Source of the DNA: JBBRHQ01 sp963738305
Lineage (GTDB): Bacteria; Actinomycetota; Thermoleophilia; Solirubrobacterales; 70-9
Assembly: GCA_963738305.1 (NCBI GenBank)
Contig: CAVTVU010000012.1
Coordinates: 1 to 64,000, forward strand
Direction: 5' to 3'
DNA length: 64,000 bases
Shown one piece after another: positions 8,457 to 17,340 of the stretch (position 1 is its first letter; every line of letters starts with the position of its first letter). The translations under genes were made by a program, and so were the position numbers. Below the pieces are notes generated by a model. That model was given only the letters and a program-made list of their open reading frames with translations, was not told the DNA's origin and searched no databases.

Positions 8457-8705
8457 TCAGGCGCTGCGGAACGCCGGCTTCACCTTGAAGCCAAGCTCCG
8501 GGAGATGGCTCTCGACCAGTGAGCGGGCCTCGCTCACCGAAGCGGCGCTGACCTCGACGAGCATGCGCATCCGGTGGGCGTCGGCGCCGGGCGGGTAGCG
8601 GCCGTCGATGTGAGGGCCCAGCACCCTGACGGAGCGGGACTTTTCCATCTGGCGCAGATAGGGCTGAGGGTCCTCCCCCTCAATCACGAGCTGATACGCG
8701 GGCAT
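8457..8705 (-). CDS. Small conserved-looking hypothetical protein
   Basis: 82 residues with no family I recognise. It starts MPAYQLVIEGEDPQPYLRQM and ends with a probable alpha-beta segment (RMRMLVEVSAASVSEARSLV). The mix of hydrophobic and charged residues looks like a small soluble folded protein. It lies 73 bases upstream of the SnoaL-like gene on the same strand, so the two may be co-transcribed. Confidence 0.55.
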   Translation of the reverse strand: MPAYQLVIEGEDPQPYLRQMEKSRSVRVLGPHIDGRYPPGADAHRMRMLVEVSAASVSEARSLVESHLPELGFKVKPAFRSA

Positions 8706-8829
8706 GGCCGGCGCACGCTAGGGCGAGCCGGGCACGCTGTGGGCCGCACTAGACCTTTTTCGTCTCGATGTTTCGTCGAGTCCGGTAGGCCGTCGGCCGT
8801 GCGGGCGGGGCTAACCTCCTTCGCCAGGC

Positions 8830-9192
8830 ATGCTGCTTCTGATCGCCGTTCTCCTGCTGATCTTCGTCCTCTCGCCGGGCGTGGGGATCGTCGTCGTCGC
8901 AGTCGCGCTCTTCCTCGAGATCGGCGAGCTGGCCTTCTGGCGCAAGTGGATGCGCGACCGGCGGGCCGAGACGGGCAGTGAGGCGATGCCGGGCGAGCTG
9001 GCCGAGGTCCTCGAGCCCGTGAGCGGCGACCACGGCACGGTTCGGCTGCGGGGAGAGAGCTGGCGGGCGCGCTCGACGAGGCCGATCGCGGTGGGCGAGA
9101 GGGTCCGCGTCGTCGAGGTGGAGGGGCTGACACTCGGGGTCGAGCCGCTCGCCGACGGAGAGGGAGGCTCAGGAACGGAAAAGGGCCCCTGA
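8830..9192 (+). CDS. NfeD-like membrane protein
   Basis: 120 residues. Two hydrophobic segments at the N terminus (about residues 1-33) are followed by a cytosolic OB-fold domain. ELAEVLEPVSGDHGTVRLRG, then ERVRVVEVEGLTLGVEPL, is typical of the NfeD C-terminal domain. NfeD proteins usually partner stomatin/SPFH proteins or membrane proteases, but neither is adjacent here. The end of the gene overlaps a strong hairpin at 9182-9203. Confidence 0.75.
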   Translation: MLLLIAVLLLIFVLSPGVGIVVVAVALFLEIGELAFWRKWMRDRRAETGSEAMPGELAEVLEPVSGDHGTVRLRGESWRARSTRPIAVGERVRVVEVEGLTLGVEPLADGEGGSGTEKGP

Positions 9193-9203
9193 ACGGGGCC
9201 CCT
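9182..9203 (+). terminator. GC-rich hairpin at the end of the NfeD-like gene
   Basis: A near-perfect inverted repeat, GGGCCCC-TGAAC-GGGGCCC, flanked by AA and TT, overlaps the stop codon of the NfeD-like gene. The stem is very stable, but only two T residues follow. It is a probable factor-assisted or imperfect intrinsic terminator. Confidence 0.5.
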
Positions 9204-9204
9204 T

Positions 9205-9512
9205 GGTTCCGAAGGACGTACCACCAGCAATCGAAACCACTGGCTCGTCGGTCCTTAAGCCTCTGAAAGTCTTCCGGGGGCGCTGAATCCTTTCCTGCGA
9301 CGCCGCCTCAGTCCAAACTAACACTCAGCCTGAGCGAAGGTTTCGAATACTTGTAGCAGCCTTTGAGCCGATCTGCACATCGTGGCTGGGAATTCCGCAA
9401 AATGGACGATCCTCGGAACGGGCTTGGGCCATCTTGGACAAACGTGAACGTCGCTTTGCAACTGCCGTCCAAAGCTTTTGGCCGAAATCGGGCGCGGTGG
9501 TACTTTCGGCGC
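9205..9512. other. Non-coding stretch between NfeD-like and delta-60 repeat genes
   Basis: I see no convincing gene in these 308 bases. It is visibly less GC-rich than its surroundings (for example CAAACTAACACTCAGCC and GAATACTTGTAGCAGCC). A weak stem-loop (GGAC ... CCAG ... CTGG ... GTCC) lies at about 9215-9256. It must carry the promoter of the next gene, but no clear -35/-10 pair stands out. Confidence 0.4.
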
Positions 9513-10808
9513 ATGCGGGGACCCCGACCGCTCCTGTTGGCCGCAGCTTTGCTCGCTCTATTCATTCCGGCCTCCGCCGCCGGCGCCGACGGCCGGCGTG
9601 ACCCGAGCTTCGGCAACCACGGGGTTGTCTACACCGATCTGGACCCCGGCAGCGGAGTCGACGGGGCGAACGCAGGTCTGCTGCTCTCCCACGGCCGCAT
9701 CTTGACGGTGGGCGGCTATGGCGGCAGCGGCATCGGTCTGGTGCGCTACAAGCGCAACGGGAGGCTCGATTCCTCCTACAACGGGGACGGGATCGCGACC
9801 TACCGGGAGCCCCTCCATTACTCCTACGGTGCCGATCTCGCCCGCGCCGGTTCGGGGCGCGTCGCGGTCGCCGGGTCTCTGCTGAACCCCTCGGCCTTCG
9901 ACCTCCTGGTGGCGCGCTTCGACCCGGGCGGAGCTCTCGATACGAGCTTCGGCAACGACCCACCCAACCCGCTCGCCGATGGGATCTCCCTGACCGACCT
10001 GGGCGGCGAGGACGTAGTCCAGCAGATGGCCGTCGATCGGGCGGGACGGGTGCTGGTGACCGGGCGAACCGGTGACGGGATGCTCGGTGGCGCAAACGAC
10101 CTCTTCGTCGCCCGCTATCGCAAGGACGGTTCGCTCGACCCGAGCTTCAACGGGACCGGGGTCGTGGTCGCAAACCTCGGGACCTACGACGAGGGCGGTG
10201 ACCTGACGGTGCAGCGCTCAGGCCGGATCCTGGTGGGGGGCGTATCGAACGGCAAGCTGCTGCTGCTCGCGCTCCGCCCGAACGGAGAGCGGGACCACTC
10301 GTTCGGCGGTGGTGACGGGCTTCTGCGACTCGGCCGGGCGGGGAGCTTGATGCAAACCACGATCCGCATCCTCACCCTGCGCAGCGGCAAGATTCTCCTG
10401 CTCGGCAACCAGCAGTTCACCACCGCCACGACATTGGTGGTCGTGCGCCTGCGCAAGCGGGGCGGGTACGACCGCAGCTTCTCCGGCGACGGCGTCAAGC
10501 GGATTCCCCTGAAGACCGGCGGCTACGGCGCGGCGATGGCCCGCGACCGCAAGGGACGCCTGGTTCTGGTGGGCGGGATCTACCGTCCGTCGAGGCCGAG
10601 CCTCGCGGCGGTCTGGCGGCTCCGCCCCCGTGGGGGCCGCGACCGCAAGTTCGGCAAGCACGGTCGGGTCACCCTCGGCGGCAAGGGCCGGGCCGACTAC
10701 GGCTACGGAGTTCTCATCCAGCCGAACCGGAAGATCCTCGTGTTGGGGGAGACCTACGACGGCACCGCCGGTGACAACCGGCTGGTGGCCCGGCTCCTCT
10801 CTCGCTGA
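9513..10808 (+). CDS. Secreted delta-60 repeat protein
   Basis: 431 residues from ATG 9513. The signal peptide MRGPRPLLLAAALLALFIPA ends in ASAAGADG. The mature part has about seven delta-60-type repeats of 50-60 residues, each ending in a D-x-SF-x-G motif: RRDPSFGNHG, RLDSSYNGDG, ALDTSFGND, SLDPSFNGTG, ERDHSFGGGDG, GYDRSFSGDG and RDRKFGKHG. Repeats of this type (TIGR02608) are predicted to form beta-propeller-like surface proteins. The cargo or ligand is unknown. The start is set where the signal peptide begins; the open frame continues 50 codons upstream without resemblance. Confidence 0.8.
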   Translation: MRGPRPLLLAAALLALFIPASAAGADGRRDPSFGNHGVVYTDLDPGSGVDGANAGLLLSHGRILTVGGYGGSGIGLVRYKRNGRLDSSYNGDGIATYREPLHYSYGADLARAGSGRVAVAGSLLNPSAFDLLVARFDPGGALDTSFGNDPPNPLADGISLTDLGGEDVVQQMAVDRAGRVLVTGRTGDGMLGGANDLFVARYRKDGSLDPSFNGTGVVVANLGTYDEGGDLTVQRSGRILVGGVSNGKLLLLALRPNGERDHSFGGGDGLLRLGRAGSLMQTTIRILTLRSGKILLLGNQQFTTATTLVVVRLRKRGGYDRSFSGDGVKRIPLKTGGYGAAMARDRKGRLVLVGGIYRPSRPSLAAVWRLRPRGGRDRKFGKHGRVTLGGKGRADYGYGVLIQPNRKILVLGETYDGTAGDNRLVARLLSR

Positions 10809-10854
10809 CGCCTCCTCCGGGCGCCGAGCCGTTGCTAGGCTGGCCCCTCCCCAG

Positions 10855-10927
10855 GGGCGCTTAGCTCAGTTGGGAGAGCGCCAGCTCGACAAGCTGGAGG
10901 TCACTGGTTCGAGCCCAGTAGCGCCCA
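10855..10927 (+). tRNA. tRNA-Val (GAC)
   Basis: A complete 73-base cloverleaf. The acceptor stem GGGCGCT pairs with AGCGCCC and the discriminator is A. The D arm is GCTCAGTTGGGAGAGC, the anticodon stem-loop CCAGC-TCGACAA-GCTGG has GAC at 10888-10890, and the T arm is CTGG-TTCGAGC-CCAG with a GGTCA variable region. The 3' CCA is not encoded. Confidence 0.95.
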
Positions 10928-11082
10928 TCTCAGGAACCCTGCGGGCAAGGCCCGCCAGCCCCAAAATTTGAACTTTCTCCGACCAATTGTCGGGTGTTGA
11001 CCGCAATCAAGGTTTGAAGTTGCCGGGTTGGGTATCCGCCGCCTGTCGTGGAGGTCGAACCCGCAAGAATGGGGGCCCGTTG

Positions 11083-13536
11083 ATGCCGTCTCGTAACCGT
11101 TTCGCCATGTCCCGGGTCACCCGACTTTGGCTGCTGTCTCTGATCGCCCTCCTGGCGGTGCCGGTCGCCGCGCATGCGGCCAGCGTGAACGTCTCCGGCG
11201 GCACGATCACCTACAACGCCGGCGCGGGCGAGACCAACACGGCCGTCGTCGTCAAGCAGCAGACCACGCCGGTCGCGACCGTCTATTTCGTCGGCGACCA
11301 GAACACCAGCGTCACCGTCACCGCCTCCCCTGCGCAGGGGTGCGTCGCGACGCCCCCCGCCCTGGGACTCCCCAAGGGCTATCTCTGCACCGTCACCGCC
11401 GCCACGCCGATCACCTCCGTCGTCGAGAACCTCGGCGACGGCAATGACACCGGCGTCATCAGCGTCGGCGCCGGCGGGCCGGCGGGCACGGTCAATGGCA
11501 GCACCGGCGACGACACCATGGTCGGCGCGCAGGAGAACGACACGTTCAACGGAGGCTCCGGAACGGACAGCGTCGCCTACGTCGGCATATCGGCTGCAAG
11601 CATCACCCGCACGGCGAACGTCACCGCGACGCTACCGTCGGGAGCATCGCCCTCCAGCGGCAACGGGCAGGCGGGAGAGAACGACAAGATCGCTGCCGAC
11701 GTCGAAGGCCTGACAGGCGGCAACGGCGACGACACCCTGACCGGCAACGGCGGGGCGAACACGATCGCCGGCTCGGCGCCTCCCGGCACGCCCGACGTCA
11801 ATGCCCAGCCGGCGGGCACAGAGAGCAACGACACCATCAGCGGCGGTGGCGGTGACGACTCTCTCCTCGCAGGCGACAGCGGGTCGGTCAACGGAGGGAT
11901 CGGCAACGACACGCTGGTCGGTGGGCGCAGCCTCACGAACACGACCTTCCTCAACGGCGCCGCGGGCGACGACACCCTGGTCTCTGGGCTCGGCAAGGAC
12001 AACTTCGCCGGCGGCGGCGGGTCGGACATCCTCGCCTACGTCAGTGTCAGCCAGGCCGGGCTCAGCATCGTCAATCGCGGCACAACCACCGGCGTCACTG
12101 TCCAGCTCCCCGAGCCCGGCACGCTCGGCTCGGGCGGGAAGACCGGCAGCAACGAGAACGATGTCATCCATTCCGACATCCACACCCTGATCGGCTCCAA
12201 CGGCAACGACACGCTGAACGGCAGCAACGGGGTCGACACCATCCTCGGAGCAGCGCCGGTGGGGACGGGCAACGGTGTGGTGGAAACGCCGGCCGGCACC
12301 GACACGATCAACGGTCGCGGTGGCGCCGACACCATCGTCGGTGGCGATCGCGGCGCCGTCAACGGCGGAGACGGCAACGACAACCTCGTCGGTGGCCGCA
12401 GCACGGCGACCGGTAGTAAGACTGTGATCCACGGCGACGCCGGCGACGACACGATCGTCTCCAACATCGGCAACGACGAAATGTTCGGCGACGCCGGCTC
12501 TAACACCCTCGCCTACGCCTCGGTCAACCAGAACGGCCTGAGCATCGTCAACCGCGGCACCGGCCTCGGCGTCCTGGTCCAGCTCCCCGAGCCCGGTGCG
12601 ACCGGCACTGGCGGAACGATCAACGGGCAGGAAAAGGACCTCATCCACGACGACATCCACACCCTGATCGGCAGCAACGGCACCGACTACCTGATCGGCA
12701 GCAACGGACCCGACACGATCGTCGGGGCCGCACCGGTGGGCACGGGCAACGGCGTCGTCGACACTCCGGCCGGCACCGACCTGATCCTGGGCCGGGGAGG
12801 CGCCGACACCCTGGTCGGCGGCGACCGCGGCTACGTGGGGGGCGGCGCCGGTGCCGACTCCATCGTCGGCGGGCGCAGCGCGGCGAGCGGGGACCTCACC
12901 ACGATCCACGGTGACGACGACAACGACACGATCGTCTCCGGGCTCGGCAACGACGAGATCTTCGGAGACGCCGGTTCGAACACCCTCGCCTATGCCTCCG
13001 TCCAGCAGCAAGGGCTGGACATCGTGGACCGCGGGACGAGCGGGGTCACGGCCACCCTCCCGAATCCGGGGCAGACCGCGACGGGCGGCAAGACCGGCGG
13101 GCCCGAGAAGGACATCATCCATTCCGACATCGGGACCCTGGTAGGCGGCAACGGCAATGATGTCCTGTTCGGCAACGACCTCGCCAACACGATCGCCGGG
13201 GTCGCTCCCGCCGGCACCGCCGGCGTGAAGCCCGGCCCCGCAGGTAACGACGCGCTGATAGGGGCCGGCGGCGTCGATCTGTTGCTCGGCGCGGAAGGCA
13301 ACGACCTGTTGGCCGGCGGAGCCGACAACGATACGCTCGTCGGCGCGGGCGGCAATGATGCTCTCAACGGCCAAGCCGGCAGCGATGTGTTCAATTCCGG
13401 AGACGGCAACGACATGAACTACGCCCGGGACGGCGCGCTCGACACGATCATCTGCGGGCTCGGCACCGACAGCCTCTCTGCGGATGCGATCGACCTCCAT
13501 CCCGCTGGGGACTGCGAGACCATCACTCTGCCCTGA
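11083..13536 (+). CDS. Secreted RTX (haemolysin-type calcium-binding) repeat protein
   Basis: 817 residues from ATG 11083. The signal peptide ends VPVAAHAASV near residue 35. A beta-rich domain follows, then many GGxGxDxUx-like nonapeptides (GGNGDDTLTG, GGGGDDSLLAG, GGDGNDNLVGG). The repeats are organised in larger units of about 158 residues (about 475 bases) starting near 11695, 12172, 12649 and 13123. Each unit has DIHTLIGSNG and LAYASVNQNGLSIVNRG. RTX repeats bind calcium outside the cell. No type I secretion gene is adjacent, and with a Sec-type signal peptide none is needed. A structural surface protein is more likely than a toxin. Confidence 0.85.
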   Translation: MPSRNRFAMSRVTRLWLLSLIALLAVPVAAHAASVNVSGGTITYNAGAGETNTAVVVKQQTTPVATVYFVGDQNTSVTVTASPAQGCVATPPALGLPKGYLCTVTAATPITSVVENLGDGNDTGVISVGAGGPAGTVNGSTGDDTMVGAQENDTFNGGSGTDSVAYVGISAASITRTANVTATLPSGASPSSGNGQAGENDKIAADVEGLTGGNGDDTLTGNGGANTIAGSAPPGTPDVNAQPAGTESNDTISGGGGDDSLLAGDSGSVNGGIGNDTLVGGRSLTNTTFLNGAAGDDTLVSGLGKDNFAGGGGSDILAYVSVSQAGLSIVNRGTTTGVTVQLPEPGTLGSGGKTGSNENDVIHSDIHTLIGSNGNDTLNGSNGVDTILGAAPVGTGNGVVETPAGTDTINGRGGADTIVGGDRGAVNGGDGNDNLVGGRSTATGSKTVIHGDAGDDTIVSNIGNDEMFGDAGSNTLAYASVNQNGLSIVNRGTGLGVLVQLPEPGATGTGGTINGQEKDLIHDDIHTLIGSNGTDYLIGSNGPDTIVGAAPVGTGNGVVDTPAGTDLILGRGGADTLVGGDRGYVGGGAGADSIVGGRSAASGDLTTIHGDDDNDTIVSGLGNDEIFGDAGSNTLAYASVQQQGLDIVDRGTSGVTATLPNPGQTATGGKTGGPEKDIIHSDIGTLVGGNGNDVLFGNDLANTIAGVAPAGTAGVKPGPAGNDALIGAGGVDLLLGAEGNDLLAGGADNDTLVGAGGNDALNGQAGSDVFNSGDGNDMNYARDGALDTIICGLGTDSLSADAIDLHPAGDCETITLP

Positions 13537-13730
13537 CGAGCTCGCGGAGCCGCTCGCCGGCCCGCGTGCGGATCCGCTTTGCAGGGCCTTTTCCGTTCTC
13601 CGCCCCTGGCTGTTTTTCGCCCTACCGGAGCGCAACTCCACCAGGTGAACAGGCGTTCAGCTAGCGCAGGGACGCCCCGGCTCGCCCCCGAACCCACCGG
13701 GCGCCGGGTGCGTTCCTGCGGTCTTGCCGC

Positions 13731-14477
13731 TCAGTGCCCGGGACCGTACTCGCAGGTGTGGGACTTTCCCCGGCCCGGCCCGCCGTTGCAGTAGTCGCGT
13801 CCGGGACCTCCGTAGAGCTGGTCCGGGTCGGGGCCGCCGTAGAGGCGGTCGTTGCCGGGGCCGCCGTGGCAGCCGTCCTTGCCCGGCCCCATGTAGCAGA
13901 CGTCATCGCCGGCGTCGCCCCAGCAGCCGTCGCTGCCGGCGCCGTGCTTGCAGACGTCATCGCCCGGACCGCCGACGCAATCGCTGTTCCGCTGGCCCGT
14001 GATGCAGACGTCGTCGCCACCCATCCCGTAGCAGCGGTTCCGCTTCGCGCCCTCGGAGTAGCAGCGGTCCGGCTCGTCGTTACCGATGAACTTGTCCGAT
14101 CCGTTTCCGAGGTGGGCGGTGAGCGGGACCGGGAGGGGATCCTTGACCTCGACCTTGTCGGGGTAGGGGCCCATCTGGACCAGGACGCGGCTGACGTTCC
14201 CCAGCCAGCACCCGGCCCGGGTCGCCTGGGCGCACCCCTTGACGTCGCCGCCGGTGACGCTGAGGTAGTTGCGCTGGACGTAGATCCGCACATGGGCGCT
14301 GCGGTTCCCGCCCGAGATCGTCACCGGCTCCTTCGCGGCCTGCCCCTTGGGAGTCGCGGTGCCGGCGGTCGCGATCAGCAGCAGGGCAAGGGCGCCGAGG
14401 AGGATCGCGGCCAGGGTCGTCGCGGCTTTAGTAGCCGTCCCGCTGCGCTTGCTGGGTGAACCCTTTCCCACCGTCAA
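13731..14477 (-). CDS. Cysteine-rich RTX-like secreted or anchored protein
   Basis: 248 residues. A hydrophobic segment (about residues 20-42) acts as signal or anchor. The C-terminal 110 residues are RTX-like repeats in which a cysteine recurs at a fixed position: GGDDVCITGQRNSDC, GGPGDDVCKHGAGSDGC, GDAGDDVCYMGPGKDGC, then GGPGNDRLYGGPDPDQLYGG without cysteine. The regular pairs suggest disulfides between neighbouring beta-roll turns, which would be unusual for RTX proteins; this is inference. It is convergent with the large RTX gene and is probably a diverged relative. Confidence 0.7.
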   Translation of the reverse strand: MTVGKGSPSKRSGTATKAATTLAAILLGALALLLIATAGTATPKGQAAKEPVTISGGNRSAHVRIYVQRNYLSVTGGDVKGCAQATRAGCWLGNVSRVLVQMGPYPDKVEVKDPLPVPLTAHLGNGSDKFIGNDEPDRCYSEGAKRNRCYGMGGDDVCITGQRNSDCVGGPGDDVCKHGAGSDGCWGDAGDDVCYMGPGKDGCHGGPGNDRLYGGPDPDQLYGGPGRDYCNGGPGRGKSHTCEYGPGH

Positions 14478-14525
14478 ATCCCTCCTCGGCCGAGTCTAGC
14501 CCGGTGGCGGCCCGGAGCGCAAGTG

Positions 14526-15329
14526 TCAATTGAGGGCTCGGGCCCCTTCCAGGGACGGGCCGACCCCGCCCCCGCCGCCGGGGCCGGCGCCCCTGATCGG
14601 CCGGAAGCCCCGCGGCGCCAGCCAGACCGTGCGCCCGGTGATGGTCCGCCCGGCGCTCGGGTGCCTGGGCGGGGGACGGTAGACGTCGATGTGGTGGCCG
14701 CGGACGGCGCCACCGACGTCCTGAGCCCGGAACCAGCCGCGCGCCGGCGAGTGGCGATAGGCCCGCACGTAGACCCAGCGGCCCTTGGGAATGGTGCCGG
14801 GGTCGGTGGCGATGCTGTACCAGTAGCGCAGCCGTCGGGAAGGCCCGCGGGCGAAGCTGATCCCGGTCGGGGGCCGATAGCGCCTGGGGCGCCCGTTCGA
14901 CCAGCCCCCGCCGGCCAGGGGATAGGTGACGCCGCCGTGCTTGTTGCGCCACCCGACCGCGCGCCAGTAGGGCGGTCTCGCGGCCCAGTTCTCGGTCAGG
15001 TGGCCGTGGATGTCGACCCATCCCTGCGGTCCCGGGGAGTCGAGGTGATAGCGGCGCCCGTCGAGCCCGAATCCGTCGCCCTCCATGCAGAGCCCGCTGG
15101 CCGAGTAGAGCCAGTCGACGCGGTGCCGTCCCGGGATGCCCGGGGCCGGAACCCGCCGTCCGTTGAACCAGGACTCCGGGACCGGCCAGTACTGGGTGAT
15201 CGTCACGTGACGCAGCCAGTGGCCGCCGCGGTGGGGCTTGGAACCCGTCGCGGCCGGAGCGGCCGCGACGGCGAGGACGATCGCCCCGGCCCCGAGCAGC
15301 GCGATGGCGCGCTTGCGATGCGGGCGCAT
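14526..15329 (-). CDS. Secreted 3D-domain protein (MltA/Rpf-like catalytic fold)
   Basis: 267 residues with a signal peptide (about 1-27). The C-terminal 3D domain shows the three conserved aspartates: IATDPGTIPKGRWVYV, then AQDVGGAVRG, then HHIDVYRP. 3D domains occur in peptidoglycan lytic transglycosylase-related proteins, so an extracellular wall-modifying role is likely. The central part (residues 30-170) is Trp/Tyr/Gly-rich and unfamiliar to me. Its start is 103 bases from the divergent membrane-protein gene, and they share a regulatory interval. Confidence 0.75.
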   Translation of the reverse strand: MRPHRKRAIALLGAGAIVLAVAAAPAATGSKPHRGGHWLRHVTITQYWPVPESWFNGRRVPAPGIPGRHRVDWLYSASGLCMEGDGFGLDGRRYHLDSPGPQGWVDIHGHLTENWAARPPYWRAVGWRNKHGGVTYPLAGGGWSNGRPRRYRPPTGISFARGPSRRLRYWYSIATDPGTIPKGRWVYVRAYRHSPARGWFRAQDVGGAVRGHHIDVYRPPPRHPSAGRTITGRTVWLAPRGFRPIRGAGPGGGGGVGPSLEGARALN

Positions 15330-15431
15330 GGTCCGTTTCTACTACGGACGGCGGCCGAATGCGGGTTCCGCAGTCTTCCGGATGGCGGAGACCGCGGGGG
15401 AATCGCCGCCGCCGCATATCCTCGCCGCCTC

Positions 15432-17258
15432 GTGATCGCCACCTACGTATCGGTGCTCGCCGTCTGCGCGGCCTCCCTGCTGCTCGGGGAAGCCGGGATT
15501 CGGCTCTGTGGCCGCCGCCGCCACTCCTGGCTGGCGCCGGCCGCCGGTCTGGCGATCCTCTGCGCGCTGTGCTGGGGGACGGTCCGGTTGCCCGGGGATG
15601 GCGCAGTGTCGGCGATCGCGGTGCTGCTATTGAGCACGGCCTCGGCCCTCTACCTGGTTCGCGGGCACCTCGAGGGCGGCGGCGAGGCGCTGCGCGCCGG
15701 CGCCCCCGTGGCGGTCCTGGCGCTCTTCGCCGCGTCACTCCCCTTCATCGCCGAGGGGCGCTTCGGGATCCTCGGGACCAGCTTCAACCCGGACATGTCC
15801 CAGCACCTCCTGGCTGCCGTCCGGCTCGCCGGGGGCGACCCCTCGCCGCTCCTCACCCAGGGCTATCCGCTCGGGCCCCACGCCGTGGTCGTCGCGCTTC
15901 ATCAGGGTCTCGGGATCGGCGTGGTCCAGGGCTTCGGCGGCTTCACCCTCGCCGTCGCCGTGCTCGCCTGCCTGACCGCGCTGGGCGCCTTGGCCTCGTT
16001 CTCGCCCGGCCGCCGCCTGGTCGGCGCCCTCCTCATCGGTCTTCCCTACATGGTCGCCTCCTACCTGGCCCAGGGCGCCTTCAAGGAGACGACCCAGGCG
16101 CTCTTCGTCCTCGCCTTCGCGATCGGGCTGACGGGACTGCGGGAGCCCGAGGAGCGGCGAGCTTGGGGGGGTTCGTCGCTGGTCGCTGTTCCGCTGGCCC
16201 TGATCTGGGCCGGCAGCGTCTATGTCTACAGCTTCCCCGGCCTCGCCTGGCTCGGCGCGACGGTGGCGATCTGGGCGGCGGCCGCGCTCGCCGAGATGCG
16301 GTTGCGAGGTCGCGCTCCGGGGCAGGCTCTGACGGCGGCCCGTCGCCCGGCGGCGCTGGCCTTCCTCTTCTTCTTCATCCTGGTCTCCCCGGAAATCGGA
16401 CGCATGGTCGACTTCGGCGGCTTTGAGACCTTCGACCCCGCCGGGCCCGGGCTGGGCAACCTCTTCGGCCAGATCTCGCCGTTCGAGGCGCTGGGGGTCT
16501 GGCCCTCAGGCGACTTCCGGCTAACCCCGGGCGCCGGGGCCGTGCCGGCCGTCGGCTTCTACGTCGGTGTGGCCCTGGCCCTCGTTCTGTTGCTGAACGG
16601 GCTCCTCTGGTCGCTGCGCCGGCGCGAGTACGCGATCCCGGCCGCGCTGGCCGCGGCGCTGGGCCTCTACGCGGCGGCTCGGCTCGGCGGCACCCCCTAC
16701 ACGGCGGCGAAAGCGGTGGTGATGATCGCTCCCGCGGCGATGCTGTTGATCGTTCGTCCGCTGCTGGACCTGCGGGCCGCCGGGGCCGAGACGCCCGGTC
16801 CGCGGGGGATCCTCGAGCCACTGGCGACTGCCGCCTTCGTGGTCGCCGCCGGGGCCTGCACCGCGCTGACGCTCGCCAACGCCCCGGTCGGCCCGACCGC
16901 CTACACGCCGAAGCTGACCGAGCTGCGACCGAGGATCGCGACCTCCTCGACCCTCGTCCTCGCACCGAGCTCGTTCCTCGACACGGAGCACGGGACGCCC
17001 TACCTCGCGTGGGAGCTTCGTGGCGGAAGGGTCTGTATCGAGGCCGACGACGACGCTGTCCTGACCCAGCCGGTCCCCAGCGGCGTGCGTTTCGTGATCA
17101 CGCCTGCCGATCCTGGGCGGAGGCCGCACCAGGGCTTCAGGCTCGCACGCCGCGCCGGCCCCTACCTGCTCTGGGAGCGCGCAGCCCCGACGCGCGGCCC
17201 CGGTCCCTGCCCGCTGATCGCCGTCCGCCAGGCCCGCCAGGGGCCCGCGCGCGGCTGA
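15432..17258 (+). CDS. Polytopic membrane protein of unknown function
   Basis: 608 residues from GTG 15432, with roughly 12-14 hydrophobic segments over the first 480 residues and a soluble C-terminal domain (TSSTLVLAPSSFLDTEHGTP onwards). The plan resembles membrane glycosyltransferases (GT-C-like) or polymer-export proteins, but I cannot see a decisive DxD or DE loop motif. The open frame extends far upstream of GTG 15432, antisense to the 3D-domain gene, and that part is rejected. It lies upstream of thrS, separated by a hairpin. Confidence 0.65.
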   Translation: MIATYVSVLAVCAASLLLGEAGIRLCGRRRHSWLAPAAGLAILCALCWGTVRLPGDGAVSAIAVLLLSTASALYLVRGHLEGGGEALRAGAPVAVLALFAASLPFIAEGRFGILGTSFNPDMSQHLLAAVRLAGGDPSPLLTQGYPLGPHAVVVALHQGLGIGVVQGFGGFTLAVAVLACLTALGALASFSPGRRLVGALLIGLPYMVASYLAQGAFKETTQALFVLAFAIGLTGLREPEERRAWGGSSLVAVPLALIWAGSVYVYSFPGLAWLGATVAIWAAAALAEMRLRGRAPGQALTAARRPAALAFLFFFILVSPEIGRMVDFGGFETFDPAGPGLGNLFGQISPFEALGVWPSGDFRLTPGAGAVPAVGFYVGVALALVLLLNGLLWSLRRREYAIPAALAAALGLYAAARLGGTPYTAAKAVVMIAPAAMLLIVRPLLDLRAAGAETPGPRGILEPLATAAFVVAAGACTALTLANAPVGPTAYTPKLTELRPRIATSSTLVLAPSSFLDTEHGTPYLAWELRGGRVCIEADDDAVLTQPVPSGVRFVITPADPGRRPHQGFRLARRAGPYLLWERAAPTRGPGPCPLIAVRQARQGPARG

Positions 17259-17268
17259 ACCGAGCCAG

Positions 17269-17315
17269 CCGAACGCAAGGTTCCGTGACCATTGGAGCCC
17301 CAAGGTTGCGTTCGG
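17269..17315 (+). promoter_or_regulatory. Long inverted repeat between the membrane-protein gene and thrS
   Basis: A perfect 10-base stem CCGAACGCAA / TTGCGTTCGG (17269-17278 and 17306-17315) encloses an inner 6-base stem GGTTCC / GGAGCC (one G-U pair), with CCAAGG left unpaired. There is no T-tract. It is either the terminator of the upstream gene or a leader structure for thrS, whose start is 26 bases downstream. It does not look like a T-box: there is no T-box consensus and too little space. Confidence 0.55.
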
Positions 17316-17340
17316 CGCCGCGCGCGGGGGCGTGGATAGC

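Noticed and set aside
11083..13536. CRISPR-like array suggested by regular repeats
   Set aside because: The repeats are in-frame protein repeats of about 475 bases with varied sequence, not short identical repeats with spacers; no CRISPR array or cas gene is seen in the window.
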